Below, in pieces: positions 1 to 12,165 of a stretch of 64,000 nt of DNA. Numbering within the stretch: the first letter of the stretch is position 1; every line of letters starts with the position of its first letter. Source of the stretch: Membranipora membranacea (Eukaryota > Bryozoa > Gymnolaemata > Cheilostomatida > Membraniporidae); contig OU612069.1 in NCBI GenBank assembly GCA_914767715.1, positions 7,628,001-7,692,000 on the forward strand, given 5' to 3'. The notes under the pieces are model-generated. The model searched no databases, was not told where the DNA came from, and saw only the letters and a list, made by a program, of their open reading frames with translations. The position numbers and the translations under genes were made by a program.

Positions 1-157
1 CTAAATATTATTGTGGGTTTATATTGGTATAATGCATAATTAGATGTGGGTTAAATTCACCGATGATAAATACACTTCTGTAGAGTGAAGTTCAAAGTTT
101 GGTCAGGAGGAGATAATCACCAAATTGAGCCCATACTTTTGATGAACTGAGTAAGTT

Positions 158-303
158 AGATTAAAGCCCTAAATAATTATTCAACAAGTTATATTTGATC
201 AAAAGTTTGCATTTTTAATCCGTGTTTTGTCCTCAGGCAGTTTACATTTCAGTGATTCACTTTTAAACATTTTTTGGATAACTTTTCTGAGTTGTATAAG
301 GAT
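158..303. repeat. Block B of the duplicated region (first occurrence)
   Basis: Starts gccctaaataattattcaac and matches 20145-20290. In the second locus this block directly follows block A (20045-20145). Here block A (about 391-493) lies to its right, so the order is swapped, as expected if the left window edge cuts a tandem copy. Confidence 0.75.
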
Positions 304-390
304 GTATGAGGAAAGGTCTTGAATTTCTTGACCTTGTCTGTGTACCAAATTTTAGAGAACGATGGTCACCAACGTTGTGTTGCACAGTCA

Positions 391-493
391 ATCTATGTCA
401 CATTATTATCCTGTGCACAGTATTGATTGTTACTAGGCAAACCATCAATCGAATCATAAAATCAACAAAAAATTTGCCTAAGTTAGATTCAAA
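391..493. repeat. Block A of the duplicated region (first occurrence)
   Basis: cacattattatcctg...cctaagttagattcaaa matches 20045-20148. In the second locus this block is read as the 3' continuation of a reverse transcriptase fragment, so it is probably a retroelement tail. Confidence 0.75.
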
Positions 494-499
494 TACAGG

Positions 500-2629
500 A
501 GCAAATTTGCACATTGGCCTATACCACCATATATAATGAGTGATAAATGGATTCATGTAGAATGTAATGTGTATTGTTTTACAATAAAGTATACCTAGCG
601 TGCTGACTTATGATGAATTACAACACATTGGAGTATGCTTATCGTGGTAAGGTTAAGGCAAAATCTGTAAGTGAGATACATAATGGTCAGCTGCTACAAA
701 TTCTCGACAAAATGAACGAGAACAAGAGGTCAGCTGACAACCAGCACAAGGCCTTAAAGGGATAATACACTTCTGATCTCTATTTGGCAGCTAATGGAGC
801 ACAGAAAAATGTATGTACATACATAAACTCCTTATTTGTAATTCAAAACCCCTTGTTCTGCTCAAATGTGCATTCTAAATTGTAGTTGTGCATCTCCAAC
901 AAGAAATAAGACAACTAACAGAATTGCTTGTGATCTGATAAAAGCTGATTTTGTGAGCAGTTGTGTGCTCCTACCTCTTGGTTGGTGTTTCAATTCTACA
1001 GATACTCAGAGTGCGCATGTGCAATAATTATGACCTTTGGACTTTAGCTTGTTATTTTCTAACAGCCCAGCTTAACACTTTTATTACCATAATGACAGCA
1101 GCAAGCAAGATCAACACTCGTCTGAATGCCATTGAGTCTGATTAAAGAGGTTTCTTCACTTCACTGGAATATGCACAATGAGATGTAACTGGTGTAAAAG
1201 CAAGGTTTGAAGAACTCAACAAATACAACAACTACAAGCTTATAATGAAGACGAATCAGAAAAAGCTTTGGCCGTCATCCACACTGTCGATAAAATCAAC
1301 GAACGCTGTAAATAGCTAATATCCCGGAGAGCCGCAATGAAGCACATCAAAAATTGTTCTATCACTAGCAAGTCACCTGGATACTACCATCTCACCAAGT
1401 GACATAGATGCCTTGTAAGCCTTTCATTATATTTAAATAACTGGTCTGGTATGCTAGAAATTTGAAAATCTTTGTAGACCATTGTTCATCGGACAATATT
1501 TAGGTTTGTATCGGCAATATATTTTGGTAATGAACTTTCATGGGGGATGGGGTTGTGCGCGGATGTCATAACTGTGGTACATATTGGATGGTATCACATG
1601 TAAAATACCATATTAACAGCAGCCCAATATTTTGAATCTTGAATTCAATCAATCTAAAAGTCATGTCATATCCTCTACCTCCCATGTCAAACCTCATACC
1701 CAAACCATCATACTTGATGGAAATAATTTTGAACGGCCTGAAAAATGAGATACTTTCGTGTAATAGTGGATAAATGTAAAATGTTTCATGAGCATGTGCA
1801 ATCTGTTTTTATCGGCATCAAGAAGAATGTATGTTATGGATGATTTTGTGTATCTAGCTCTAAACTTATAGCAACTATGTTTTTCAAAAGCCCCTGATCC
1901 ATATTTGTTTACCTTGTATATTTACTGTAGCTACGCCAATTACCAATAAGGCTATCAGAAGAATATCAAAATTTCTCAATAGGCTGCAGCCCAAAAATTT
2001 CAATGGAATAGAGGCAAATCAAGGGAGTTGGGTATATCCTAAGCAACTGCTGTTATGAAATTAATTTTGTTGGTTCGTTCAGATGATCTGAGCCAATGCA
2101 CTATGCCAGATGACTGCTTCACAGGTCCTCAAGATGTTCACCCAAACACCGCTGCTTGAAGTCTGAAAATACCTCACAGCTCATCGCGACTACCTGCAGG
2201 TTCTGCAAGGCATCCTATTGGCAAAGCGTTTGTGTATTGTGTTTTCATGCATCCAATTCAAATGACATGGCATGCTTACAAAAATCAATTGTCATTGGTA
2301 CTCGTTTTCTGCATTGGGTGTGACCGTTCAAAAGCCAATGATGAGAGCAATTTTCTGTTAGTTTTCTCAACAACTTGAAGGTGTTATGTATTTGATTGTG
2401 TAGATAATTCCGTCGGGTGTATTCTGAATTCCTGCTCAGCAGTTGTGGCTAGAGGGTAGGGAAAATCAGGTGTATAGGGAAAAAATCCATTGCAATTCAA
2501 CCTTGGTTCTTACTCTGCAACTCGGAGTATGCATTGCGGAGGAAGGAAAAAATTGTTACGATGGTGAAAATAATATGCGGAAAAGAATAGAATATAAGAG
2601 TAAAATTAAGTATTAATTTTATATTCCAA
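500..2629. other. No recognisable gene
   Basis: AT-rich sequence. I see no exon with coherent frame and splice sites, no long hairpin and no tandem array. Confidence 0.5.
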
Positions 2630-4600
2630 TAACCTAAATGACAAAAAGTCAATATTATGCATTAATAGTAACTTTTAGCCAAACGGCGCAAAATTCAGCT
2701 CCCTGTACTCCTGTCAGCAATGTTGTGCTGCCAAAGGAGTAAACTTCAATTTTAAAACAGCCTCTTGAAGACCCCAAGTGGAAGATCCAAAATATCACAA
2801 GCATGCTATCCAAATAGGTTACAGGCCAGGTAGAATATTGGTGTCGCTCATCGCTGTTCTAACATCCGCTTGTTTCAATGGATCTTTTTCTACTCTTTCT
2901 TGTTTGAATTTCATACAGGTTGTCAATGATGTCACAGTTATCTTTTCTTGTGAGAATGGAAAATTGATTGAAATTTGAACTTTTCCATATTCTGCTAGCC
3001 ATCCTTAAGATTCAGATCACTTTAACTGTTTTATTACAGTACCTCAACCCTTACAGTGTTACAATGTTGTGATGGGATATCTTTCCACGCAATTCCTGAA
3101 TACATTTAGTTAGGCTTGAGAGTAAAATTGGCTTACTATTTAATATCAATTTTTAGCTTGGTATGATATGTGTAGTTGTATATCTTTGCCCAATTTTGTT
3201 TTTGGCAGCGTGTTATATTTTGTATTTTATTGAGGTGAGTTTGTGCGTGAGAAATTTCAATAATTTTAGATATTTGAACTGCATATCGAGTTACCAGCTT
3301 TTTAGCATAGTTATATTTGTGTTTTCCTTGGCTTTTATGTTTTGAACATCATCTCTATCAATGACAAACCATAGTTGTCATGACGTCAACTACTCCTCAT
3401 TTGCGTTGCTGGTACTGTGCAGGAACTTATCCACTAATTCAAAGGTGAAACAGGATTGGGGTGCTCACCACCACTAAGCCCTGTTATATCCATGTCACTT
3501 ATAACTATGAGATAATGGCCTGTCATGTCTCTAAATGCTGAGACATTATCAGTATTGTATTGTAGGGTGAAATGAGGAAAGTTAAATTATTCTCGCAATA
3601 TTATCTACTTAAAAACATTTAAAATTTAGATAGTACAGTTGAACTTTGTATGGTCGAGGTAAACAGTAGCTGTTTGGTGTCAGTTATAGGGCACCAATTT
3701 GAGTACAATGATAAACACTTATCAGCTTTTCTAGGCTTTTAATATAGATATCTGCGATGAGATCAAACAGCAAATAAAATGAAATAGAACAGCTGTTACA
3801 ACTACTACTAGTACTACTAGTACAGGAAGTGCGGATCTGACTTACCTCTCTGGTAGACAAGTGATGCCGCATCGGTACATGGTCAAGCGCTTTAGAGATT
3901 TCAGATCTCCTAACTCTGTGGGTAATGTCTGTAGCTTCCTGCTATTCCATATATATAACACCTCAAGTTCTTTCAGACTGCAGACACTGTGGTGGAAAAA
4001 ACAACATGTGAAAAACCATAAATATAATACCATTGTAGGAAATAATCCGCAATAAAAAGCGACAAGAGAACTTCCAACGAAGTCAGAGTTTGATCATACT
4101 AGTATCATTGATATCTCAAACAAGAATATAGTAACCTTTGATAGTGAATCATATGTGAATCTAGACATAATAATATAAACATAATACATTGTTGTATGTA
4201 ATTTCATGACTCGTGTAACTACACTCTGATATTAAGTTATATAAAGATAAACAAAGATAAGTTGTCTGTTTGCAAAGAGTGAATGGGCTAGCCGAAACAA
4301 TTCATTTCATTGGCATCTATATCATTACTTGAGAAATTGTTTTTCAAAAGTGCCGAACAAGAAACCCAAAAAATCGATTGAGTGTTTATAGATTATTATT
4401 GTAACATGCAATATTTAATTATGGATTTCTTGAAAAAAGAAATGCTGCCTCACATTCTTAAAACGATGCCTCCAGGTACCTCGCTTTGCAGATGCTACCC
4501 TGGATAAAGTATATGCTATTTTCTTATTGAGTACTGTGCAATAGTGCTAGGAAATAATAAACAATATATTATTGGCAAAGATTCAATTCATCTAGATAAT
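2630..4600. repeat. Segmental duplication, copy 1
   Basis: Collinear with 20515-24130. Matching blocks include atgacaaaaagtcaatatta near 2639 and 20530, the cattctgctagccatcctta block near 2990 and 21195, and the block ending ggtacctcgc near 4480 and 24030. It contains the LRR exon at 3846-3986. It is about 1.2 kb shorter than its partner because 21975-23160 has no counterpart here. Confidence 0.85.
3846..3986 (-). CDS. LRR-protein gene, LRR exon (copy 1)
   Basis: A 141-bp exon between tccaccacag and CTAGCAG-type AGAG|gtaagt. It reads VCSLKELEVLYIWNSRKLQT then LPTELGDLKSLKRLTMYRCG and ITCLPER. It is homologous over its whole length to the exon at 23349-23209 and has the same 2-2 phase, so it could follow that exon in one transcript across a 19-kb intron or belong to a neighbouring paralogue. 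Differences from the other copy are mostly conservative and LRR consensus positions are kept, which suggests both are or were functional. Confidence 0.7.
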
Positions 4601-5544
4601 TATCGAGCTTTGGAGTTATCATACTGAAATATTATATATAAGGTTTTTATCAGAGTATTCTAGCCTACAGAATCGGAATTGGTTGATCTATCAACCTGGA
4701 TAGGGATGGGAGAATGTGAATCTGAACTGAACTCCCTCATTGATGAGAGAAAGTTTTAGATTGATCAATTAACCATGTAACTTGTCATTTTTTCTGATTT
4801 AGATTTCGCTGTCCGGATAGATTTGCTTTCCTTGTAATGTAGGTATCGAAGGATATAATAGTAACAATGAATCAATGAATCTCAATCAGATGTTGCAGAT
4901 AATAATATGAATTTCTGGTGTTGCAAGTTAGGTGATCCAGATGTGAAACTTAATCTATAAATGCTGACTTAAACCCACAGTGATGCTGGCTAGACAATGA
5001 TTGAAATAAGAAAATATAGCCTCCCTCATATGAATGCCGCTATCTTGTAGAGATGTTAATCAATTTATAGTGAATTTTTTACACTCATTGAATATGCTAA
5101 TCAATTCTTATAATTGATTCCTGGTCAATTTATGATTAACCAGTAGTTTATAAAAACTGAGGAAATCGGACAAAGGCGATTAGAGTAAAACAAATATCCC
5201 TGAACCAAACTATTTTGTTATTTTGAAAAACTGTAATAAAATGACATTCATCTCTGTTTGGAGTTGATAATCCAAGTTTAACTTTCAAGCTGCACTTTCT
5301 GAGGGATTTGTTCTGGAACCTCCACTTACCAAAACCTTCTCAAAATGGTGAATGAAATATGATGTATATCATCTCAAGATATTCCTTTTCAAATTTAAAA
5401 CCTTGCTGCACTGGACATCAAGAAACTTGTTGACTGTGTAAATCATATACTGTTGGTAACTGAATTTACTCAAAGATTCAACAGTAAATTATTGGTAGCA
5501 TCCTTTATAGAAAATAGTTTATCAAACAGGTCTTAAACCATGAA
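4601..5544. other. No recognisable gene
   Basis: AT-rich. The only pattern is a weak similarity of 4910-4980 to 7835-7905 (both end in ...taaacccaca after a ttgcaagt-type motif), possibly a decayed repeat. Confidence 0.45.
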
Positions 5545-5887
5545 GGTTAACGCTATTTTTTATCAATGATCTAACTAAATTGTTTTCTGTTCGCAAATGA
5601 CTGTCTCATTGTGACCAGTGGAAATGGCCCAAACCTATCCATAAACAATAAAGAGTATTCACTAGCCTTAACTTTTGACTGGTATAATTGTAATAAATTG
5701 ATACTCAATGCGTCAAAGAGAGATGTTATGACCAACAACTTTTCCCAAAGCAAATCTTTAGGGCAAGTCATTCAAGCAGTCAGACAAATTAAAATATTTA
5801 GGAGCAATTTTAGATGAAAATATGAATTTTAAATCCCATGTCACAGATATTAAACAAAAAACTACACATTATCATAGAAAATTTTAA
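5545..5887 (+). pseudogene. Non-LTR retrotransposon reverse transcriptase fragment, dead
   Basis: Three frames together spell the palm of a LINE-type reverse transcriptase: FINDLTKL upstream, then FANDCLIVTSGNG at the catalytic box (the family has FADD or YADD), then DWYNCNKLILNASK, and after a frame change KYLGAILDENMNFKSHVTDI. The first catalytic Asp of the box is Asn and there are at least two frameshifts plus a stop near 5887, so it is inactive. No 5' endonuclease part or target duplication is visible. The clade (CR1/jockey-like) is only a guess. Confidence 0.75.
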
Positions 5888-8598
5888 GAGAAATTGTAGG
5901 GTTCTGAATTAAACCTTAGCTGCAGTCTGGTACACACAGTTAACAAGATTAAACATTGAATATCCTGCTCAACTACTTTTTTGCTTTGATGACTATTATT
6001 GAACAAGAGTTGAAATGTTTAAAAATCATAAATTGCCCAAAAGTTGAGAAAAGGCATAGGAAATGAAATCACCAACGGGTATTATTATTTATCCCTTTTT
6101 ACATTTTCAATTGATTGACGAATTGGTCTCAATTATCGATGCCAATTCATGACTGTAAAATTCGAAACACATACAAGACTTGGTAAAAGTGAGGGTTTGA
6201 TGCTTTTTAAGAACAAATACAGGTTCTTCTTTGTGTAACTTTGTGCAAAATTATTTGATCACTTGCCCCTGACCGTTAATCTATGCTATGATCTCAAATC
6301 GTACAAGACGTCAAAAGCCACCTTTTAAGTGCATATATTTTTAACTTTTCTACTCCTCAATACTTGCATTTTTATTCTTCATTTACCCCATTAGATAGGA
6401 AATAGTTCATTGAAAATTTTCTGAATTTTCTCAATTGCCTGTAATCTCTGTATATTTAAACCTTTGTGTGTCCTAGTATTTCACCCACACTTTCATAATA
6501 TACTTTTAATTTAATTTTAAAAGAAATTCTTTGGTTAATGAATAAAAGTTCCTGAACTTATTAATACTACCAGAACAAATATGCAATACATAATATATAA
6601 GTGATGATGTAATAATTGTTTGAAATAAGGTTATATCGCTAACCATGTGGATTCATTATTCTTAGGTGAATCTGTGGCTGTTATTTGAGATTACTGTAAT
6701 GTTGTAAGTGAGCACACCTATAATCTAGCCAGTTGATGGCGATAAGTTGGGTTTTATTCAAATTGTGTAGCCTGCCGTATGGTCATAACCTTTGTTTGTG
6801 ATACCACCATGGCTAAGATAATTGTGAATACATATTCGGTTCTAATTTATATCACTTCGAAAACTAAATCACATGTACGTAGTTTTGATTTTCATATTTT
6901 GGGAGTTTTGCTCACTCGCAAGCGAGAAGTGTCAGAATTACTCTCAAAGATAAACAAAGGCTAAAACAAAGGGATCTGAATACCCTAAAAATTTAAATAT
7001 AAACTGTTTCCAATAACCCTGTTTCATCAATCAATGTGAAATTTCCCTAGATATCAATCTCAACTAGGAAAATTAGCGTAGAGTGCTATGAGATTAACAT
7101 CACTATCAGAAATGGTCGAATGGACCTAGTTTTCCTTAAAAGTTTTCTATAACTCACTAAATTCCATAAATGCAGTGAAATCTTCTTTATTACAATAAAA
7201 ATTTTAGATTAATCATCAAAGCAAATTTTGCCCTTGCCAAATATCAAATACATATAATATAAAGAAGACCAAATAGTGGAGTTGATATACAAGGTATCAG
7301 AGCTTTTATTATTATCATTAAAATCATCCTCTCCCGAAATAGGACAGCTGCCATACATTTGTGAATCATCATAAGGACTGCTGGCAATAGATCAGATGAG
7401 AAATCCCACTGCAAAGAAGCTATCCATTGTCAGGCAAAATTGTATTGCAACCCCACCAGAAACTTATTTAAATTGTCAGGAAATCTCTTGAATTATTTGC
7501 CCTCAAGATCAGGTTTCGTTATTTGAGTTTTTCTCAAAATAATGAAACAAAAACTCCTGTTTACTAGTTAATTTTATTTGCTTTTGGCCCCACATTTTGG
7601 AAAAACTTAGGGCTTTTTTAAAGGTTACAAACTTGCGAAGGAACAAACACGATTGGGCAATACATTCTAAAGATGAGAAAAGGTTTTCTTAAATACCCAT
7701 ACATAGTATCTCTGACATTATATTTCGCAGTCTAAATAGGTTTGGATGTCCTTGTGATGCATGTATTGCAGGAGGTAACATTTACCATAAATAAATTGAC
7801 TCGATCTAATTTTTTTGGATATAATGGTTTATAGGTATTTCTTGTGATGCAAGTGTTGTAAAACAGATATGGAAGTTAATATATGAATGCTCGTTTAAAC
7901 CCACAACTTTGCTTGCTTGAGGACCAATCGGTGTTGTTGAAATGTAGCCTACTTCCTATTTATGTTGATCATTCTCAATGTAGATTTATATTACCAGACT
8001 CAAAAACTCTTTGAATATTTGAATGCTTCATTCTTGCGAGCGATCCCATTTGAAGTTTTGGGTTATGCAAATTCAGGAACGCATTCAAATGTCAGCAGAG
8101 CAAAAAAATTTACCAAGCTTCAGACTATGGTATTAGCTGCTTGCCGTTGAGTGTTAAGAAAAGTGTTGAAAGTGAAAACTCCAGGGTAATAAGGTAACTG
8201 GTTTGGAATTGCCCTCTCACGTTAAAACCTTCAAAAATGAAGAGTTGCCCTCTCTCTTCGAATTTTCACAGGCTTTGATATGATTGGCCCATTACATCTT
8301 ACTTTTTTCTTATTGGCCTGTTCAATAACTTTATACTGATTACAATATCTGTGTTGGGGAACACTGAGTTAGTTATCGATATTGCTAGTAGTCAACTTTC
8401 TGAACAGCAGTCAGACTCAGTGGCACCAATCAGTTACTTCACAGACACATAAGACCACGATGAAGAGATGATGAGCCAACTCAGCTTCACAAGAAGAAGA
8501 AGAATGAAATTAGAACAGCTGTGAATGGACTTGATTGAATCAATTTGTTGTAGCTCTCAGGTAAATAAATGTTATTTAGTATTTATTCGGTGCAATAC
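5888..8598. other. No recognisable gene
   Basis: AT-rich, with only short open frames lacking domain signals or coherent splice structure. 7835-7905 weakly resembles 4910-4980. Confidence 0.45.
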
Positions 8599-8703
8599 TA
8601 TTCTACTACTCAGTTGTGAGTGAAAAATGAGTAGACTAACTAAGAAGTCTAGCTAGTAACTGTTAGTTACTATCACTACTAGTAGCTTTCTGTAGTTTGC
8701 CAA
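8599..8703 (+). mobile_element. Hairpin MITE family A, partial copy
   Basis: Matches the right part of the element at 11794-11934: ctactactcag, then atgagtagac, taagaagtct, agtaactgttagtta, ttctgtagtttgccaat. The left arm of the hairpin is missing. Confidence 0.65.
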
Positions 8704-9944
8704 TGGTACCAGTCCAATGTACATGTGCAGTGTAATATCAAGCAATGAGAAGGACTCCTAAGAGTTGTAAGAGGGGGGGGGAGGCTCATACAAGTCCAAG
8801 GAGTTTACTCCTTACTCCTCGCTTTGTTGTTTGTTGGTGGTGGCATGTTTAGGTGGGCAACTCTCGTGCAACTAATTGTCTAGAACTGTTATTGCTAATC
8901 TACTATGGCTACATGTAGGCTTACATACTTTACATTGTAAGGAAATGCCCCCTCTCTTTACTACAACTACAGCCTATGTAGGCTGGGTCTTGTATTTGTA
9001 TAAAGTGTGTGAATAGGCTTTGCCTCGGCGCAACTGACGGATCATTATTGCTTTATGTCAACCATTCCCAACTGTCTGAGACTGGTGGGGTCACCCTTAA
9101 ATACAAACAGCAAAACTATATACATATTAGTATACACTTTATTTACTGATCAAGCATGCGCATATAAGACCAAGTGGTACATCATCATCTAGCTTAGTAG
9201 GCGAGACCTGCTTTTAGCTTCGTTTGAGAATTGGCCACTAATCAATTGAACTATGCTCACTCTTGTGTGAACTATTTGCGAACAAATTTATCTAAGGAGC
9301 GAGGATATTGAGCATTTAAGATGTAATGATCTTTTGGTTTACAAAGCACAGCTCATGCTAATTGAAATATTCCCTGGTCTATAATGTAATAAAGAATATA
9401 CCAACCCCGATCACCAGAGGAAGGAAACCAGTGCAGACCTTGCCTTTTGCCGATGGTATTGAATTCAAATGATGTTGGCTGTACAGACTCTCAACTGCGT
9501 CACAGTGGTCATTTCATTATAATAAGCAGTGATCGGGGAGGGGGGCGGATTGCATATAATATTATATGTGTGGGCTCTTTGAGTTGCAAGCATGTACTTC
9601 GCCTTAATTCAGGGTCAACCACTGACAACCATTGGTTATAGTGGTCTGTAGTTGGAGAGTAGAGAAATTGGATACTGAGAGAAACTAGACCATTGCCAGC
9701 TTGCACACAATTGCAAAACTTTCCCAAATGTAAATCTTCATCAATAGAATGGTGTATTCAAGTGTTGTAGAGGTACTAGCTCTCTAGAGTATAACGCTGG
9801 TTTAATTATTCGTCTTGTTAATTTGGGAAAAAAGTAGATAGGCCTAGATACAAGAAATCACTCCTTTTGATTGCAGATACTTTTTGTATTTTAGTCTACA
9901 TTGTAAAGCAACACAGACCGCAGAATAGTACTGAGAACAGTACA
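8704..9944. other. No recognisable gene
   Basis: Contains a G run at 8764-8772 and nothing else that I can support. Confidence 0.4.
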
Positions 9945-10808
9945 ATGAAGAAGAGAGTGTTTGGGTGGTTTATAGCAGATGTGATACAACTCGTAGTATC
10001 AATAGTCATTCAGCTTACTCAATTCAAACAGGTAAGCAAACAATCAAATTTTCAATTTCGGTTGTAAAATTTGATTAAGTTGCAGCAGGGAACTGACCCA
10101 GAAAGGCTTGAGATGGCTAACGTTATAAGCATCGATATCTCCACTGTTACACTTGCATCGAGCATCGTTAGTAATATAATGATATAAATGTCAGGTGATA
10201 TGTGTAGGCTAACTGATGATAATTGCGTCGGTGTAATCCTTGAAGTATCATGGCATAAATTTGGTAAAACTGCTTGAACACTGGCAGGCCTCAGCAAGAT
10301 TTTTTCATTGAAGCCGGCCAGTTAGTGTAATTAGGAGTTCAGTGACTATCGGAGTTGTGCTCTTTTTTTCATGGAGGGAACAACTCATTCCATCTCGCAA
10401 CATCAAGTCACCTCTTCCCTATATTCCATCCTCCTTGCCACAGCTCATTATCTTGAATGATCATTTTAGTTACAAATTTGCTGGCGTTATGTGCTGATCA
10501 AACCTATAGGTCGAGTGTTTCCATTCCAAGACACCAGATATAAAACTTCACAAACTTCTTCACCAACGGCTGGCAAATCTGTTTCCATCATAGGGATTGT
10601 AGATTTAACCAGGTCTTTAAGTGTTGTGTTATTTGTAATTTGGCAACATGCTAGAATCAGGCTCTCAATGCAGAGAAAATTGAAGGGTCCAGGGATGCAA
10701 AGCCTTGTTATAAGACTGCAAATAATTTGAATGCAAATAATGTACTTAGGACATTGGAATGTATTATATTCATACTTTATCACATCATCAACTAAATATT
10801 TGTTGCAG

Positions 10809-10912
10809 AGAATACAGGAGAAAGACTGATTCAGTATGGCATGATAATGGCAGAGTTACGCATCAGAACCTTTGGTGGTTTGAATTCTGTCCTGAGAAAT
10901 CTTGATGTACCA
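10809..10912 (+). CDS. Possible orphan exon
   Basis: Open between ttgttgcag and gtaccaa|gtgagt. It reads ENTGERLIQYGMIMAELRIR then TFGGLNSVLRNLDVPS, an amphipathic-looking segment. A possible upstream exon at about 9945-10031 (MKKRVFGWFIADVIQLVVSI, then a cag|gtaagc donor) is equally unsupported by homology. I do not recognise the family. Confidence 0.28.
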
Positions 10913-11067
10913 AGTGAGTGTCTGAGTGTCAAATAGTTACATTATTATGATTCATGATGGGTCATGATATGCTCTTCGCTACCCTGACGCAGTGATCATT
11001 TGTATTTGATTGTCCAAATCAAGGATACCATCGGTAGCCTAATTGGTAACCATATCTCATACTCATT

Positions 11068-11181
11068 GAAAGACCCCCCTCCCTCCATCCCTTCACCTGC
11101 TATCTACCTTATCAACCTAATTAGTGGTTAACTAATTAGATTGATAAGGTAGATTGCAGGTGAAGGAAGGGGGGGGGGGGG
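11068..11181. mobile_element. Fold-back element ending in G/C runs
   Basis: Imperfect inverted repeat: cttcacctgc...ccttatcaac..taattagt (11091-11125) pairs with actaattaga...ttgataaggt...gcaggtgaag (11131-11165), loop 5 nt. The arms continue into a C-rich run on the left and a G run on the right. The left flank cattgaaagaccccc resembles the terminal sequence of MITE family B. Confidence 0.75.
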
Positions 11182-11793
11182 TGAATGAAATGATAATGAA
11201 ATCTGTCTCTTAAAGTATTGTCAATTGTTCGATTGTGGTTATCATGGGGCATTTAACTTCCCGACATATGTTGGTGTGTGGGTAATTCTAGGTCACAGGC
11301 CCTAAAAAAAATTAAACAGCATAAAACTTGTTTCTAATTTACAGTCAACTAAACGTATAGCCTTGGGAGTAAGTATTAGCTAAAGTTTAGTTTAGCTAGT
11401 CTTGAGATGACTTAATGTAAGCTAGCATTAAATTTTGGCTAGTGAAGGTTGAAGTCCATAAAAAGAAAAAAAGGGTGGGCGTATGTTTGCTACTCTTGAA
11501 GTTAGCTTTTTCAAGCCTGCGCAAAATGAAGAAAATTTCCTCTTATGAATACTTTACTCCTCTATGGAACTTTTTATGAACATTATATCTGCTTGATTTT
11601 GATTACTGTACCTTACATTTTAGAACGTAACTGAGGCATTGGATTAGCAGGTTGTTGGCATCTATTGACATTTGACTACCGCATCAAACAACTTGAACAA
11701 CAACGCGTCAAACAACAACCGCGTCAACAACAGTTATTGTAGGAAGAACAAGTATTCATCAGATAAAGTGGTAAGCTACTCTCACACTACTCT

Positions 11794-11934
11794 GTAAGTC
11801 TACTCATTCTTCACGACTGAGTAGTAGAGTAGTACTCTACTACTCAGTCGTGAAGAATGAGTAGACTTACTAAGAAGTCTAGTTAGTAACTGTTAGTTAT
11901 TATCACTACTAGTAGCCTTCTGTAGTTTGCCAAT
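11794..11934 (+). mobile_element. Hairpin MITE family A with perfect 38-bp arms
   Basis: 11794-11831 and 11833-11870 are perfect reverse complements around a single G (11832). Arm sequence starts gtaagtctactcattcttca. A tail at 11871-11934 is shared with 8640-8703. It is immediately followed by a family B element. Confidence 0.8.
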
Positions 11935-11936
11935 CA

Positions 11937-12165
11937 GGGGTGTCTTTCAATTAGAAAGAGCGATACTTTACTAAAGCAAATTATCACTATCGCATCACTC
12001 GAAATTATTGCCTACTTGGTCTTTCAATTAGACAACATCACTCCCAAATCGCTCGCTCGGAATGTATATAGTTCAATCATTGACTGAACGATTTGAAAGG
12101 GAGACCCCTAGCAGGTATTGCTCACTCACCTGGTGAGCGATCAGATTGTGATTTTGGTTTTTAAG
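11937..12165 (+). mobile_element. MITE family B, copy 1 (composite)
   Basis: Begins ggggtgtctttcaatta. Its left 80 bp match the reverse complement of the right end of the copy at 32264-32460. From 12018 (ggtctttcaattagacaa) it matches the copy at 54461-54619. It therefore looks like one copy with a second end inside it. The core gagacccctagcag is shared by all copies. Confidence 0.75.
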
